Shown piece by piece: positions 23,076 through 34,280 of a stretch of 64,000 bases of DNA; the stretch's first letter is position 1; every line of letters begins with the position of its first letter. A program made the translations under genes and the position numbers. The notes under the pieces were generated by a model that ran no database searches, was not told the DNA's origin, and saw nothing but the letters and a program-made list of their open reading frames with translations. Origin of the DNA: Phascolomyces articulosus (taxonomy: Eukaryota > Mucoromycota > Mucoromycetes > Mucorales > Lichtheimiaceae); contig JAIXMP010000011.1 of NCBI GenBank assembly GCA_025677815.1, forward strand, positions 1,178,001 to 1,242,000, read 5' to 3'.

Positions 23076-24539
23076 TCAAATTTATAAAAGAGAAAGAAAA
23101 AGAACTAAAAAAAGGTGGGTTGTTAAAAAATAAATAACAAAAAAAAAAAAAGAGGGAAAACGTGAGAGAGAGAAAAAAAAACAATAACAATAATAATAAT
23201 AATAATGATAACTGACTTGAATAAAGCTCACCTCTGAAAAAATATGATGAAAAAAAAGCCCTTTTCAACTCGTGAAAAAAGTAAACAATTCCTAATTTGG
23301 ATAATGGAGTAAGCGTTTCAAGATTTTTGTTAAGCTCACTTTTACACGGATATAAATCACATTCACACATCGGACCCGTGCCTTCCGAACAGTGTGTAAT
23401 GTTTTCGGCCCATGACCATTTTGTATTCCCATTTTATTATCTTCTTTAAACTCTTTTTATTTATAGTATACGTAATTATGAAAAAAAGGGATCGACAATT
23501 AAGGTTTTCTCTAAGTTCTATATTCCATTAATTATGCTATTCAATCGTATATGCTACATCTATCTATCAATCAAGGATGATACTATAAACAAGTTCTTTG
23601 TCTTTTGTATATAAAAAATGATGTTGGGATTTTGACAGGTGTCAATTCATACTCATCATCGTAATAAGGTAGTATATCTTGTTCATTATTATGTCATTTT
23701 CTACTTGAATAGACTTATTTTCATTAAATTGATGAGGGTACATCCGCTGATTTTATATGAGCATCAGCATCATCATGGTTCTTTTCTCTTTAAAAAGAGA
23801 TGGTCCGTGAAATCCATCTTCATCATTTTCTGTCACTCAAATACATTTTGTTATTGTTGCTATCGTTACAAATTGCATCTTATTATTTGTTTCTTGGGTA
23901 ACTATTTGCGTATATACTATTGCTTATTATGGACATTAAATTATATATAAAAGGCTTATTTTTTATTATGGCGTTTCTTCTCTTCATTGATTAATAATGG
24001 TTTTCATTACATCCCAAGTCAAGCTATGCTAAATTATATTGATACTTACATAAAACATTGTTGATTCAAAAAGAAAGAATATCATTTTGAATTATTAAAA
24101 TTAAAATGTTAGTTTTTGAACTTAATCTTCAATGAAACAATGGAATGGTCAATGGAGAAATAACAAAGCTTAATCCGGATATATTTTTTTTATTAAGGAG
24201 ATAAAAGGACACGCAATGCAATTTTCCTTTCTTTTCACACCATTTTATCCAATCAAATAAGATATTTGCCTGGGGGCTCTTTCTATCTAAATACTCTTAA
24301 CCTATAATTTCTACACTACATTATACAACACAACAAAGCAACCCCCAAAAAAAATCAAAAGTATTATTATAAAAAAAACGTTGATGAAACATTGCATACA
24401 TAATATTTTTTAATTCTCTTCTTTTTTCTTTTTCTCTTCTTTTTTTCTCTTTTCTTTCTTTGTTTCGTCTTACTTTTTTATATATATTACATATACTTCT
24501 TCTTTTAACTACTACTACTATTACTATTAATAATAATAT
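23076..24539. other. Intergenic between divergent genes
   Basis: 1.46 kb between the Gln/Met-rich gene (-) and the LAM/Sip3 gene (+), so both promoters should be here. A strong T/C tract at 24410-24480 leads to the plus-strand start. On the minus strand at 23630-23860 short frames such as EQDILPYYDDEYELTPV and DEDGFHGPSLFKE look like decayed coding sequence, but they do not join in phase and I cannot name them. Confidence 0.5.
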
Positions 24540-27500
24540 ATGTCAGACGGATTGATCTCATTTCCTACAAATATATGGACAATTCATGATGTCATTATTG
24601 ATACACCTGTATGGAAATCCAATATTTTACATTTAGAAGAACAAATTGATCATTTTGAAAAATGGGTTGAAGGATTTATGAAAGCATTAAAACAATACAT
24701 TGATGCTGTGATTAGTAAGATTTTATTATTATTATTATCAATCTATCATCACCATCATCTCATCATTTATCAATTATTTTGCGTTTATCTTTTATTCATC
24801 CAAAAATTTTATATTTATGTACAGAATACAATGCACAAACAAGTCATCTATGTAAAAAGATATTACCGCAAAATTTGGATGGATCTTTGATCGGTATATA
24901 TATATGGCTATTTACATATAATACCACCATTAAATATACATATAAAGCTGATATATACAATTATGAACGTTTTAAATAGATCCACAGGTGGCTGGGATGA
25001 TTATAAATACCTTTGCAAGTACACTTCAATGCAATCTTGCATTTAAGACAAAAATTGTAAGTCTTATAATAATAAAGGATGTGGGAATGGACAAGTGATA
25101 ACAATATTGATGTTGGGGGAATTATTCTAGGTTTCTGATTTGGAAGATAACTTGTTACATCCATTACAACGGTTTGTTAAGCATGAATTAAAAGATTTCA
25201 AGGTAACTAAAAAGAAAAGAAAAAAAGTAGCGGGGTTCATTTATATATTTTTGTCCCTATTTTCTCCCCATCATACAATCAACCCCCCTTCCCTTCTCCC
25301 CAATAATTGAAATCCCAATAACTTATAAATATAGGAATCAAGAAAAGCATATGAACGAATGTCAGATAAATATGAAGCACAAATCTATAAATATAACGCG
25401 TTAAGTCGAGCTAAAGAAGCCAGTGCTCTTCGAGAAGATGCATTTCAAACCTTTGATGTACGAAAAACATTTATACGAGTCTCACGTGAATATTTTACGC
25501 ATTTATTGGCCTTTAAGGCCAATTTGGAACATGTTCTTGTTGAATGTTTTTCATCAGCCATGTCTGCACAAATAGAAGAAGCAGATGAAGCATATCAATC
25601 ATGTACACAGTCACGAGCCATGTTCCCTGGTTGGCAACAATGGCTTGAGGAGGTATATTATATTATTCATTTTGTTCCCAAAAGAGGTGTAATTGAATTA
25701 AATTTTACTAAAGGACCGTTATTTTTAAATATAATATAAAGAGTAAAGCTATGAGTGAATATCAATTGGAGAAAATCAGTAAAGCATCACAACAATTAGA
25801 AAATGGAATTGTACGTCAATTACGACCTTATCGATCTTTACGAAATTATACTACACCTATGAATAGTGGTATGGTCACCTCAACCCCAGCAGCAGATGAT
25901 GCATCAGGTTTGGATCAGCCAAGTGTATCCCCACGCACAAGCCAGATCAGTATTCTTGGTGGAGGTGTAGGCATTACAACAACAGACGATCAACCTGTTT
26001 ATTCCAAAGAAGGGTATTTGTTTACGCGTGCCGTGGTGGGAAAACCAGCAAGATATTCATGGATGCGTCGATGGTTTTTTGTTCAGGATGGTTGGTTTGG
26101 TGCTTGTAATGTATCTACTATTGATAAAGTTAAAGGATGTGTTGTGATTGCAGATCGTATCAAAGTATCGGATTGTACATGTCGCACCAATAATGATGTC
26201 GATCGTCGATTTTTATTTGAAGTGGTTACAAATAACAAGTACGTAAATTCGTTTTTTTTTTTTTTTGGTGCGATTGACCTCAGATAAACAATTGGATTAT
26301 CGTTTATATAACGGATCTATTTGTTAGTTCGATTCTTTTACAAGCAGAAACAGAAGATGAATTACAACAATGGATACAAACCTTTGAAAATGCGCAACAA
26401 CAGCAGCAGCAATCTAAAGACGAAACAGAGGAAGCGAAAAATGATATACCTGAACCATTATTAATATCAAGATCATATCTGGATATCAACCAGTTTAATA
26501 CGGGTCCCATCACCATGTCGAATTCTCCCACTCTCACTGCTCTTGAATCACAACTCTCATCACGCGAGCTCGTCGTCCCTGTCCAATCCACCATGTCTCG
26601 ACTAGTCTCCATCATGATGAAAAATCGATTTTCAGAATCATCCGAATCCATCAATGCACGCTATGACTCCCCTGATAGTTTGACAAGTGCTGATCATACT
26701 AATATACCAGCAGAAGGTGATGAACCATCCACACCTCCTCTCCCATCTTTACCGCGTAATAGTATTTCCACCAATCCGACCACCTCAGCTGTCGCTTCGT
26801 CCTCTTCGTGGAGTATGCCTTGGATCATGTCTGGTTTTCTCACTAGTAATGGAAGCAATAATAGTACGGATGTGTCGTTTTATGGTACAGAGGGAGCAGG
26901 TAATGGATCCATTAGAGGAGGGAGTGGTAATGAAGATGGAGGGATTGTTATTTTCCCAACACGCGTGGAAATGGAAGCATCAGTTGTCCATTTAAATGGA
27001 TATTCTGGTGAATTGGCATCAAGACAAAGGGAATTACGGCGATTGTTTGCCAATGTACCTGAGTCAGAGATTGTGATTGAAGGTAATATATATATATATA
27101 TAACGGGAATAAATAGAGTTATATATCATTGTTACTGATTTTTATAAATATATTAGCATTTTCTGCATCACTTTATCGACAAGCTGGTAGTGGTGGTTCT
27201 TCTACTACAGAAGATGGATTACCCACAGCGCCTCCTCCAATAACATCTTCACCAACTGGATATACGAGTGAATATGGATATAGTGGACGTGGATACGTTA
27301 CACAAAATCGGTTATGGTTTTACCATTGTTCTTTAATGACATGTCTGAATACGGTAAGAAGAAGATCAAGAAGAACAAGAAGAAGGTGTTTTTTCTGTGG
27401 CAAAACGGGATAAGTATATATTTGTGTATATGTTCTTACTTTATTCTATAGGTAATTATACCCCTTGATTCCATTAAATCGATTCGACTAGAAAAAGCAC

Positions 27501-29898
27501 TTTCAAATGCATCTCATGGGATGTTGATGTTTGTTGAAACAAAATCCGCCCCTCCAAAAACATTTTGTTTTGGTATATGGATGGAACCTGCTGAAGTAGT
27601 GGGTGAACGACTGAAAATGGCCATTGAAGCTGCAAAGGATCCCAAGGTAAAATAAACAAACAAATAAATAATAATAAAAGAAGAAGTGTGAATGTGTGAT
27701 TTATAACAATGGATGTTTCTTAATTATTTATATTTAAATGGATCGTGATTATATCAAATAGAAAAACGACCTTCAAACATTATATGATCATATGCGCGCC
27801 GTTATACCAGGAAAAGTTAAACCCAAACGACCCACAAGTCATTTGATGCATGCACGATCTTTAGATGCCGCATTAACTCCCTTGACGGTACAAGCTCATC
27901 CTCCATCACCACAACAACAACCTTCCACAGAATTTATCAACAATAATAAATCCGTACCCTCTGTTCATGATGATAGTGCGGAGGATTCAAATAATGACAA
28001 TCATCCGAATCAATCTCACCAACAACAACAAGGAGTACCTAAAAAAGCATCTGAAGAATCAATCAAGGATCCTCATCGACTTTCTGCTGCGGCGGGAGCA
28101 TTGACAGCTGCGATGGAAGCTGCTAATGAGCAGAAACAACAGCAATTACAGCTTCAACAACAACCATCTGCAAGTAGTAGTAGTAATACGGCTGAGAGGA
28201 CCAATAAAAAGAAAAAAATATATAAAAGCCAACAAGGACGCAATGGCGTCATGAAACCATTGCCACCTGGACCAGTTGAGTGTGATTGCACTGATCATCT
28301 GGATAAAATAGAATCCAAGTTACAATTACCCACCAGTGCAGAGAAATTATTCTTGTTCATGTTTTCAAATAAGCAAAGTGGACCTCGAGCTGGTAAAAAA
28401 AGTATATGGGCTAAATTGAATGTGACAAAACAAAATAGTGGTAAGTTACTCACCGTCAGCACTATGGAAGGGATGATTATTTTTTTTCTTGTTTTCATGT
28501 ATATATAATTATTTTATTTATGATTAACAATAGAACCTGAAATAACGGAATGGACAACAAATGCAGAAGGAATGAAGGAACGTACATTAAAATATGTGAT
28601 GCCTCTAAATAATCCTATGGGTAAGAAAAAAAATTGTTTGGAACTGGATATATTAATATTACATATACTCATCTTGAAGATTTCAAAATATAGTCAAAAC
28701 GCGAGAAACTGAAGTCATTGAAACACAAAGGATTCTTACTGAAGATAAACAAATGTAAGTGAATATATTATGCTCTGAAGATCTTTAAATGTGTGAAGCA
28801 TCCATTTATTTAACACTGTTTCAAATCAATGTTATTAGATGCTATGTAATTGAATCATCAACTAAAACACCCAGTTTACCTTATGCTGATGCATTTGTAC
28901 CTTGTATCCGATACTGTATCACCTATGTATCACAAAATTGTTGTCAATTAACATGCAGTTTAGGTGTCAAATGGCTTAAAAGTATCATGGTGAAAAGTAA
29001 GTTTATACATAGGAATAGGATTGACCAGGAGGCCTATTATGGGTACTGGGATGATAGTCTATTCAAAACATCTGAAAACCAAAACTCTAACACAACTAAA
29101 CTATAACTATCTATAGCCATGGTGAGTCGAGCGGCAACAAAAGGCATGACAGATACCATTCGAGCGTTGGTGCCATTGATTGAGCATGATGTTCTCTTAC
29201 TAGATCCAGGCAATGTGCCAACGATCGTCAATCAACAATTACTAAAACCACCCCCACCCTCACCTCATACTGATACTCTCTCTCCAGACAAATATCGAAA
29301 ACAAATATTAATACCAAGTGCAGGACGATTATTTATAATATGCGTCATATTATTATTCTGCTATGCACTGATTAAACAATTTCATCCTCGCAGTAGTAGT
29401 CGGCAAAGTGGCACAGAAAATCATTCAAAAGACACAACAAATACACAAATGATTTGGCGTGCTGTATTTTTGCGTGATTTGGAAAATGGATTAATTGATC
29501 GAAAACAGCCACTGTCCTCGGATACCAATAAAAACAATGATTCCACCTTCTATCAAGAACAAGGAGGAAGCATTACACCTCCTTTGGAACATGTGAACCC
29601 CATATTGTATCATTCATTTGAACATCGTCGTGATAACAAATGGTTCAGTATGCAACATCAATTAATGGGGGCTGAATTGACATATACACGTGAACGACTC
29701 GGTGCACTTCGGTATGAATTATTAACTGCTTTTCGTATGTTAAATATGATGGATCAAAGGATGTTGGAAAATGAATTTTGGAACTGGTTATTGGATGAAC
29801 GATTGCGATGTGAACATCGTACCTATCATGATCCACAACAGCAACAACAAAATGATACCACTTGTGATGAAATTAGTAAACAAGTAAAACTTTCATAG
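24540..29898 (+). CDS. BAR-PH-GRAM-VASt lipid-transfer protein, LAM/Sip3-Ysp1 type
   Basis: Multi-exon protein with the domain order of fungal Lam1/Lam3 (Ysp1/Sip3), which carry sterols at ER-plasma membrane contacts. N-terminal BAR-like helices: ILHLEEQIDHFEKWVEG, KDFKESRKAYERMSDKY and RVSREYFTHLLAFKANLEH. PH domain: KEGYLFTRAVVGKPARYSW with the closing tryptophan in ELQQWIQTFENAQ. GRAM-like part: GRGYVTQNRLWFYHCSLM, then VIIPLDSIKSIRLEKAL. VASt/StART-like part: EPEITEWTTNAEG, then KTPSLPYADAFVPCIRYCI. Near the C-terminus a single membrane helix (LFIICVILLFCYALIKQF) and a cytosolic tail follow, stop at 29896-29898. The linkers are Gln/Ser/Asn-rich. Exon joins checked: 24540-24713 to the HLCKKILPQNLDG exon, then VAGMIINTFASTLQCN and so on. 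Whether it is the Lam1 or Lam3 counterpart cannot be told. Confidence 0.88.
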
Positions 29899-30183
29899 TC
29901 AAATCATTCATTCATTTTATTAATTAATAATAAGAATAAAAACCAGTTTCTATTAAAAACAATGCCAAGACATAGAGAGAGTTCTATGGTGGAAAATTAC
30001 CTAAGGGTTTATTTTCATCGCTGAGCTTCTTGATTTTGATCTCGTGTTACCTGAGAGCCACAGTTCGCCACTTTTGTAAGACATTCGTTTTTTGCTGATC
30101 ACTATTGTTGGTTTAAATTTGAATTTAAGTGGTGTGTGTACCCGCCAAGTTTTTTTTTCTCTTTTCTTTACACTTTTTTTTAA

Positions 30184-31639
30184 ATGAATTCACAAGCACC
30201 TTATCCTCCCCCACCTGTTCCCGAAGGATGGTAATATTTTAAACCATTATTATTCTATTTTTTAATGAGATTGACGATATTTAATTTATTTTTTGTTTTT
30301 TACCCCATTCACACCATCACAACTTTTTTTTGAAATATAAAAAAACAGGGACGCAGTATGGGATCCTAATTCACAACATTATTATTACATCAATCGAATG
30401 TCTGGTCAAACACAATGGGAACCACCTACCAATGGTGGCGTTAGTGGTGGTATGCCATCCCCTGGTGGAATGCCATCTCCCGGAGGAATGCCTGGTCAAC
30501 AACAACCACAACAACAATCTGTAGGAATGCCATCAGGTGGTATGCCCATGCCAGGTGGCGATTACAACTCTTCATCATCGGGTTATCCAGGTGGTATGCC
30601 AGCCTCAACACAATCGTATGGACAACCTGCTCCTTATGGACAAAGCTCTGACCCAGCACCTTACGGTGGACAACCAGCACCTTATGGACAATCTTCTGAA
30701 CATGCACCTTATGGCGGTCAACAACAATCATACGGTGGAGCTTCACACATTACATCTTCACCCGCAGGAGGTGAATCGAATAGTTATGGTGGTGGCGGAC
30801 AAACATCCGCATCATCATCCTCCATGCCTGGTCAACCTGCTACTTCTGCAGCACCAGGCCAACCCGGAGGGGAAGGAGGAACTGATGAACGTGGACTTTT
30901 ATCTAACCTTATGGGCGGTGGTAAACCTCATGGTAATAATTCAATATATTTGATATTCAGTGATTGGGAGGGGGAAATTAAGTAGTATCATTAACATGAG
31001 ATATTTTTGTTTGTTTATTTAATTAAGGTGGAAGTGGACATGGTGGTGGATTCCTTTCTAGTCCAGCTGGTGGTGCACTCGCAGGATCTTTAATTGGGTA
31101 AGAACAAAAAAAAAAAGAAAGATACGAATTTTTAGTCCTCAAACGAGTTCATACTAATTTAAATATATAAATATAGCTTTGCTGCAGGTAAAATGCTTGG
31201 CAATCATGGAAGCAGTAGTCATGGAGGAGGACACCATGGAGGACATCATGGTGGTCATCACGGTGGTCATCATGGAGGAGGTCATTATGGTGGTGGTGGT
31301 TATTATCCACCACCTCCTCCACCACCTTCTGGTGGATTTGGATCGCTCGGTTCCACCGTCGGTAATTTGATCGGTGGCAAACTTGGTAAGTTTTTTAACG
31401 ATTCTAAATACAGATTCTTTTTTAGTTAGTAAAAAAAATGTTTTAATATAATCATCGATTCTCAATATAATCTTATTATAACTAGGTGGTAAACATGGAC
31501 AACAAGGTGGTCACGGTGGTGGTAAGCATTAACCTACTATATAATTTATTATTACTGTGGAGGATAAAGGGTGATTTTGTTTGTTGATGGTTGAATATCT
31601 AACATTTGCTTTTCTTTATCCATAATAGGATTTTGGTAA
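30184..31639 (+). CDS. WW-domain protein with glycine-zipper and His/Gly tail
   Basis: Starts MNSQAPYPPPPVPEGW; the first WW tryptophan codon is split by intron 1 and completed in exon 2, giving EGWDAVWDPNSQHYYYI then NRMSGQTQWEPP, a full WW domain with both tryptophans. WW domains bind Pro-rich peptides such as PPxY. A long Gly/Met/Pro/Ser region follows with GQPAPYGQSS-type repeats. Further exons give SSPAGGALAGSLIGFAAGKM, a glycine-zipper-like hydrophobic stretch, then a GHHGGHHGGHHGG repeat, a Pro7 run and GSLGSTVGNLIGGKLG. The last exon supplies FW and the stop at 31637-31639. About five exons. Function unknown. The zipper suggests membrane association or self-assembly and the His repeat suggests metal binding; both are inferences. 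Confidence 0.8.
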
Positions 31640-32375
31640 AAGAATACAACTACCTCCAAACTTATATTACCCAAAATTCAGAAACTTTTATCTTTAAATA
31701 ACTATTTTTTATAACACTGATATATTCATATATTCCATTTTTCTGTATGAAATCTATGATCCATTCTTTTGTATGATATATTTTTCAAATAAATCCACAG
31801 TTGCATATTTTTATTAATAATTAATAATAAAGGAAGAAAACAAGATTTGTAAAAACAATAAAAGAGATACAAACCAAGAAGTTTAATGGGCTGGAAAAGG
31901 GGGAAATGTGTTGATATATTCATAAATTGAGTGTTTGGGAGAATTTGCTACTCTGTAAAAAGTTAAATTGGGGTGACAATGTAAACTTAAGAAGAGGATT
32001 CGATTTAATAACAAGAACACAGTGCCTTTCATATGCAGGTTCATTTCTGAAGCTACCTGACCAGAAATTGTAATACTAAACTATTGATATCCAATAATGC
32101 TACTATTTATTCAAAAAGCTGGTTTGTACATACACAATTGCACAAGATCTATTTTTTGGAATGTTCATATATATATATATATATATATATGGTACCAAGA
32201 TTAAATAAACACACTGAAGAAATATACATGACAAATTTATTTATATATTTTTATTTACACTTTATCATATTGGGTGATATTTTACATCTATTCTATGAAT
32301 ATTATTTTATCTATCTAATTTTAAATGTTTGGGTGGGTAAATTACAATTAGAGAAAAGGTATTGGGCATTTTTTG
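31640..32375. other. Intergenic between convergent genes
   Basis: 736 bases between the ends of the WW gene (+) and HET1 (-). AT-rich with an (AT)n tract at about 32167-32190; expected to hold both polyadenylation regions. No coding frame supported. Confidence 0.6.
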
Positions 32376-34280
32376 TTATTCTACATAGACCCAAGGCTTT
32401 ATAATACTTTTCTCCCTTTTTTTTTTAAGTACAGGATAATACAATTTTTTTTGTCGATGGAAGGAAATTTCAGGAAGAATGACATATTGTGTATAATGAT
32501 CATCTACTTCTTCTGTTAAATAGTTAAAACTGATGCTTGCAGCTTCTTGATGAGAAGAATAAGGATCAAAATCATCATAATAATACCAACATAAATCTTG
32601 CTTTTTCACCTCGAAAAATCTTGATAGCTGTTTTAGTTCTTTGGAAATGAGACCAAGATATTCTTTAGTCGATTTTTCATCCACTCCAACAATACGCTTG
32701 TAATTTAAATGCCATGCCAGCATGACTCTTTTGGTTACATTAGTTCCAGGAATGGTTGCCATGACACACAGATAATAATGACTTTTATCAATAGGCGTAT
32801 CTTCACCAAGATTGACAACAGGGCAGTGTGGTAGATCCTTTTTTTGTACAGTAAAGGATTCTTTTAAAACAAGTGTCAAAGAATCTCTTTGTACATTGAA
32901 AGATTTGCTATTGTTGAAGAATTGACCGTTTGTCACATAAGTGGATGTAATATGCATGGTTTTTCCAATAACTTTGTAATTTTGAGATGGTGTCGTTGTC
33001 AAAAGTCTAACTTGACGACTATGTTTTCCATGAGCACCCGTCCACGAAGGCAAAAACTTGTATTTTTGAATTTTTGATTGATAAGTTGTTACTTGACTGC
33101 GATTATCATCATATTGATTTTTCTTGAAAGCCAGTATACCAATGTGTTGTTCGGCTAAAAGACTATAAAATCGAATCATCAAGTCTTTGATGGGTTGATT
33201 GTAATCAATGTTGATTTTATCACTGATGTCTGGGAAAAGGTGAATCAAAGCGAAAACGCGATCGTGTACCTTGGTGCTAGTACGTTGGTGGGCATGGTGT
33301 AAAATTTCTTGGACACTGAGTTCTGAAAGTGACTTTTTTAATGCATGTAATTTACTTAGATAATTCAATTCTTCATCCCACATATGAACATTGCCTCCCA
33401 CAATGAGTAATTTTTTGGATAATATGGCTTCTTCCAAGGTCCATAAACGTTTGGCCCACGTATGTTGTTGCAATAATTGTTGTGCACGAAGGAAATTGGG
33501 AATGTTGGGTTTTATGTTGTGATGTTTTTGTTGAACGCGAAATTCGGGAACAAATGCGACGGTGCAGTAAGCATTGCTGTAGATTTGATGCATTTTGCGT
33601 ATTTCAAGTTGTTTTTCGTTTTGATCATGTTGGTTGATGCACAATTGGTCGTACCATAAATATTTAATGTTGAAGTCTTTACATAGTTGCTGAATGATGC
33701 CTTCAAATCTAACGTATTTTACTTCTACAACATCATTATTTTCTTCTTCTTCTTCGTCGTCGTGTGGATGATGTTCTTCTTTTTTGTTCTGATCTTGTCT
33801 AAAAGTAATAAAGTAATTTAAGCCACATAATAGCGTGGCGTTAAGTTTATGTACAACGTTTTTGTAAATGCCTTTCAATGGAACGCGTTTTCCGTTTTCT
33901 TCATTGTCATTATTGTTCACTGGGGAATTCTGCTGACGACAGGATCGTTGTTGCTGTGTTGTATGAATAATCTTATGTTTGCCTTGATCTACTTTCATAG
34001 CTTTCATTTTGGTAAGTTTATTTTTGATGATACAACCCGTTTGGTTCCATGAATAAGATAATGCACAATATCCTTCGTCTATATCAGAGCCATTGACCAC
34101 CTCCATGTCTGAGATACGAATAAGATGGGTGGGCATAACTTCTGGTTTGGGCAACGTATCGGGAAAGCGTTTAGGTGGAAGGTAATACTTGTCAAGCCTT
34201 TCTCCCCAAATGTCGTAATGGGGTAGGGATGATTTTGGTGCTGTAGCCCATTGTCTCGTTTCGTATTTAATATACACCAT
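32376..34280 (-). CDS. HET-domain-like protein 1 (heterokaryon-incompatibility family), intronless
   Basis: Single exon of 634 residues. HET-domain hallmarks in order: CALSYSW (residues 72-78), YLWYDQLCINQ (207-217) and RLWTLEEAILSKKLLI (from 278). In Dikarya the HET domain triggers cell death after non-self fusion; its role in early-diverging fungi is unknown. An acidic, low-complexity insert (EEHHPHDDEEEEENND, residues about 168-183) and a Gln/Asn stretch break the N-terminal half. The C-terminal half (YKFLPSWTGAHGKHS and FNYLTEEVDDHYTQYV) has no domain I recognise but is shared with the paralogue at 52033-53868. The start MVYIKYETRQW is the only in-frame ATG before the first motif. No NACHT or WD repeats, so any effector partner is encoded elsewhere. 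Confidence 0.8.
   Translation of the reverse strand: MVYIKYETRQWATAPKSSLPHYDIWGERLDKYYLPPKRFPDTLPKPEVMPTHLIRISDMEVVNGSDIDEGYCALSYSWNQTGCIIKNKLTKMKAMKVDQGKHKIIHTTQQQRSCRQQNSPVNNNDNEENGKRVPLKGIYKNVVHKLNATLLCGLNYFITFRQDQNKKEEHHPHDDEEEEENNDVVEVKYVRFEGIIQQLCKDFNIKYLWYDQLCINQHDQNEKQLEIRKMHQIYSNAYCTVAFVPEFRVQQKHHNIKPNIPNFLRAQQLLQQHTWAKRLWTLEEAILSKKLLIVGGNVHMWDEELNYLSKLHALKKSLSELSVQEILHHAHQRTSTKVHDRVFALIHLFPDISDKINIDYNQPIKDLMIRFYSLLAEQHIGILAFKKNQYDDNRSQVTTYQSKIQKYKFLPSWTGAHGKHSRQVRLLTTTPSQNYKVIGKTMHITSTYVTNGQFFNNSKSFNVQRDSLTLVLKESFTVQKKDLPHCPVVNLGEDTPIDKSHYYLCVMATIPGTNVTKRVMLAWHLNYKRIVGVDEKSTKEYLGLISKELKQLSRFFEVKKQDLCWYYYDDFDPYSSHQEAASISFNYLTEEVDDHYTQYVILPEISFHRQKKLYYPVLKKKREKSIIKPWVYVE

Noticed and set aside
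22224..23087. Plus-strand open frames of 128-260 residues across the Gln/Met-rich gene
   Set aside because: They are antisense readings of CAG/TTG repeats (His/Leu/Val/Ser runs) and have no start context or domain.
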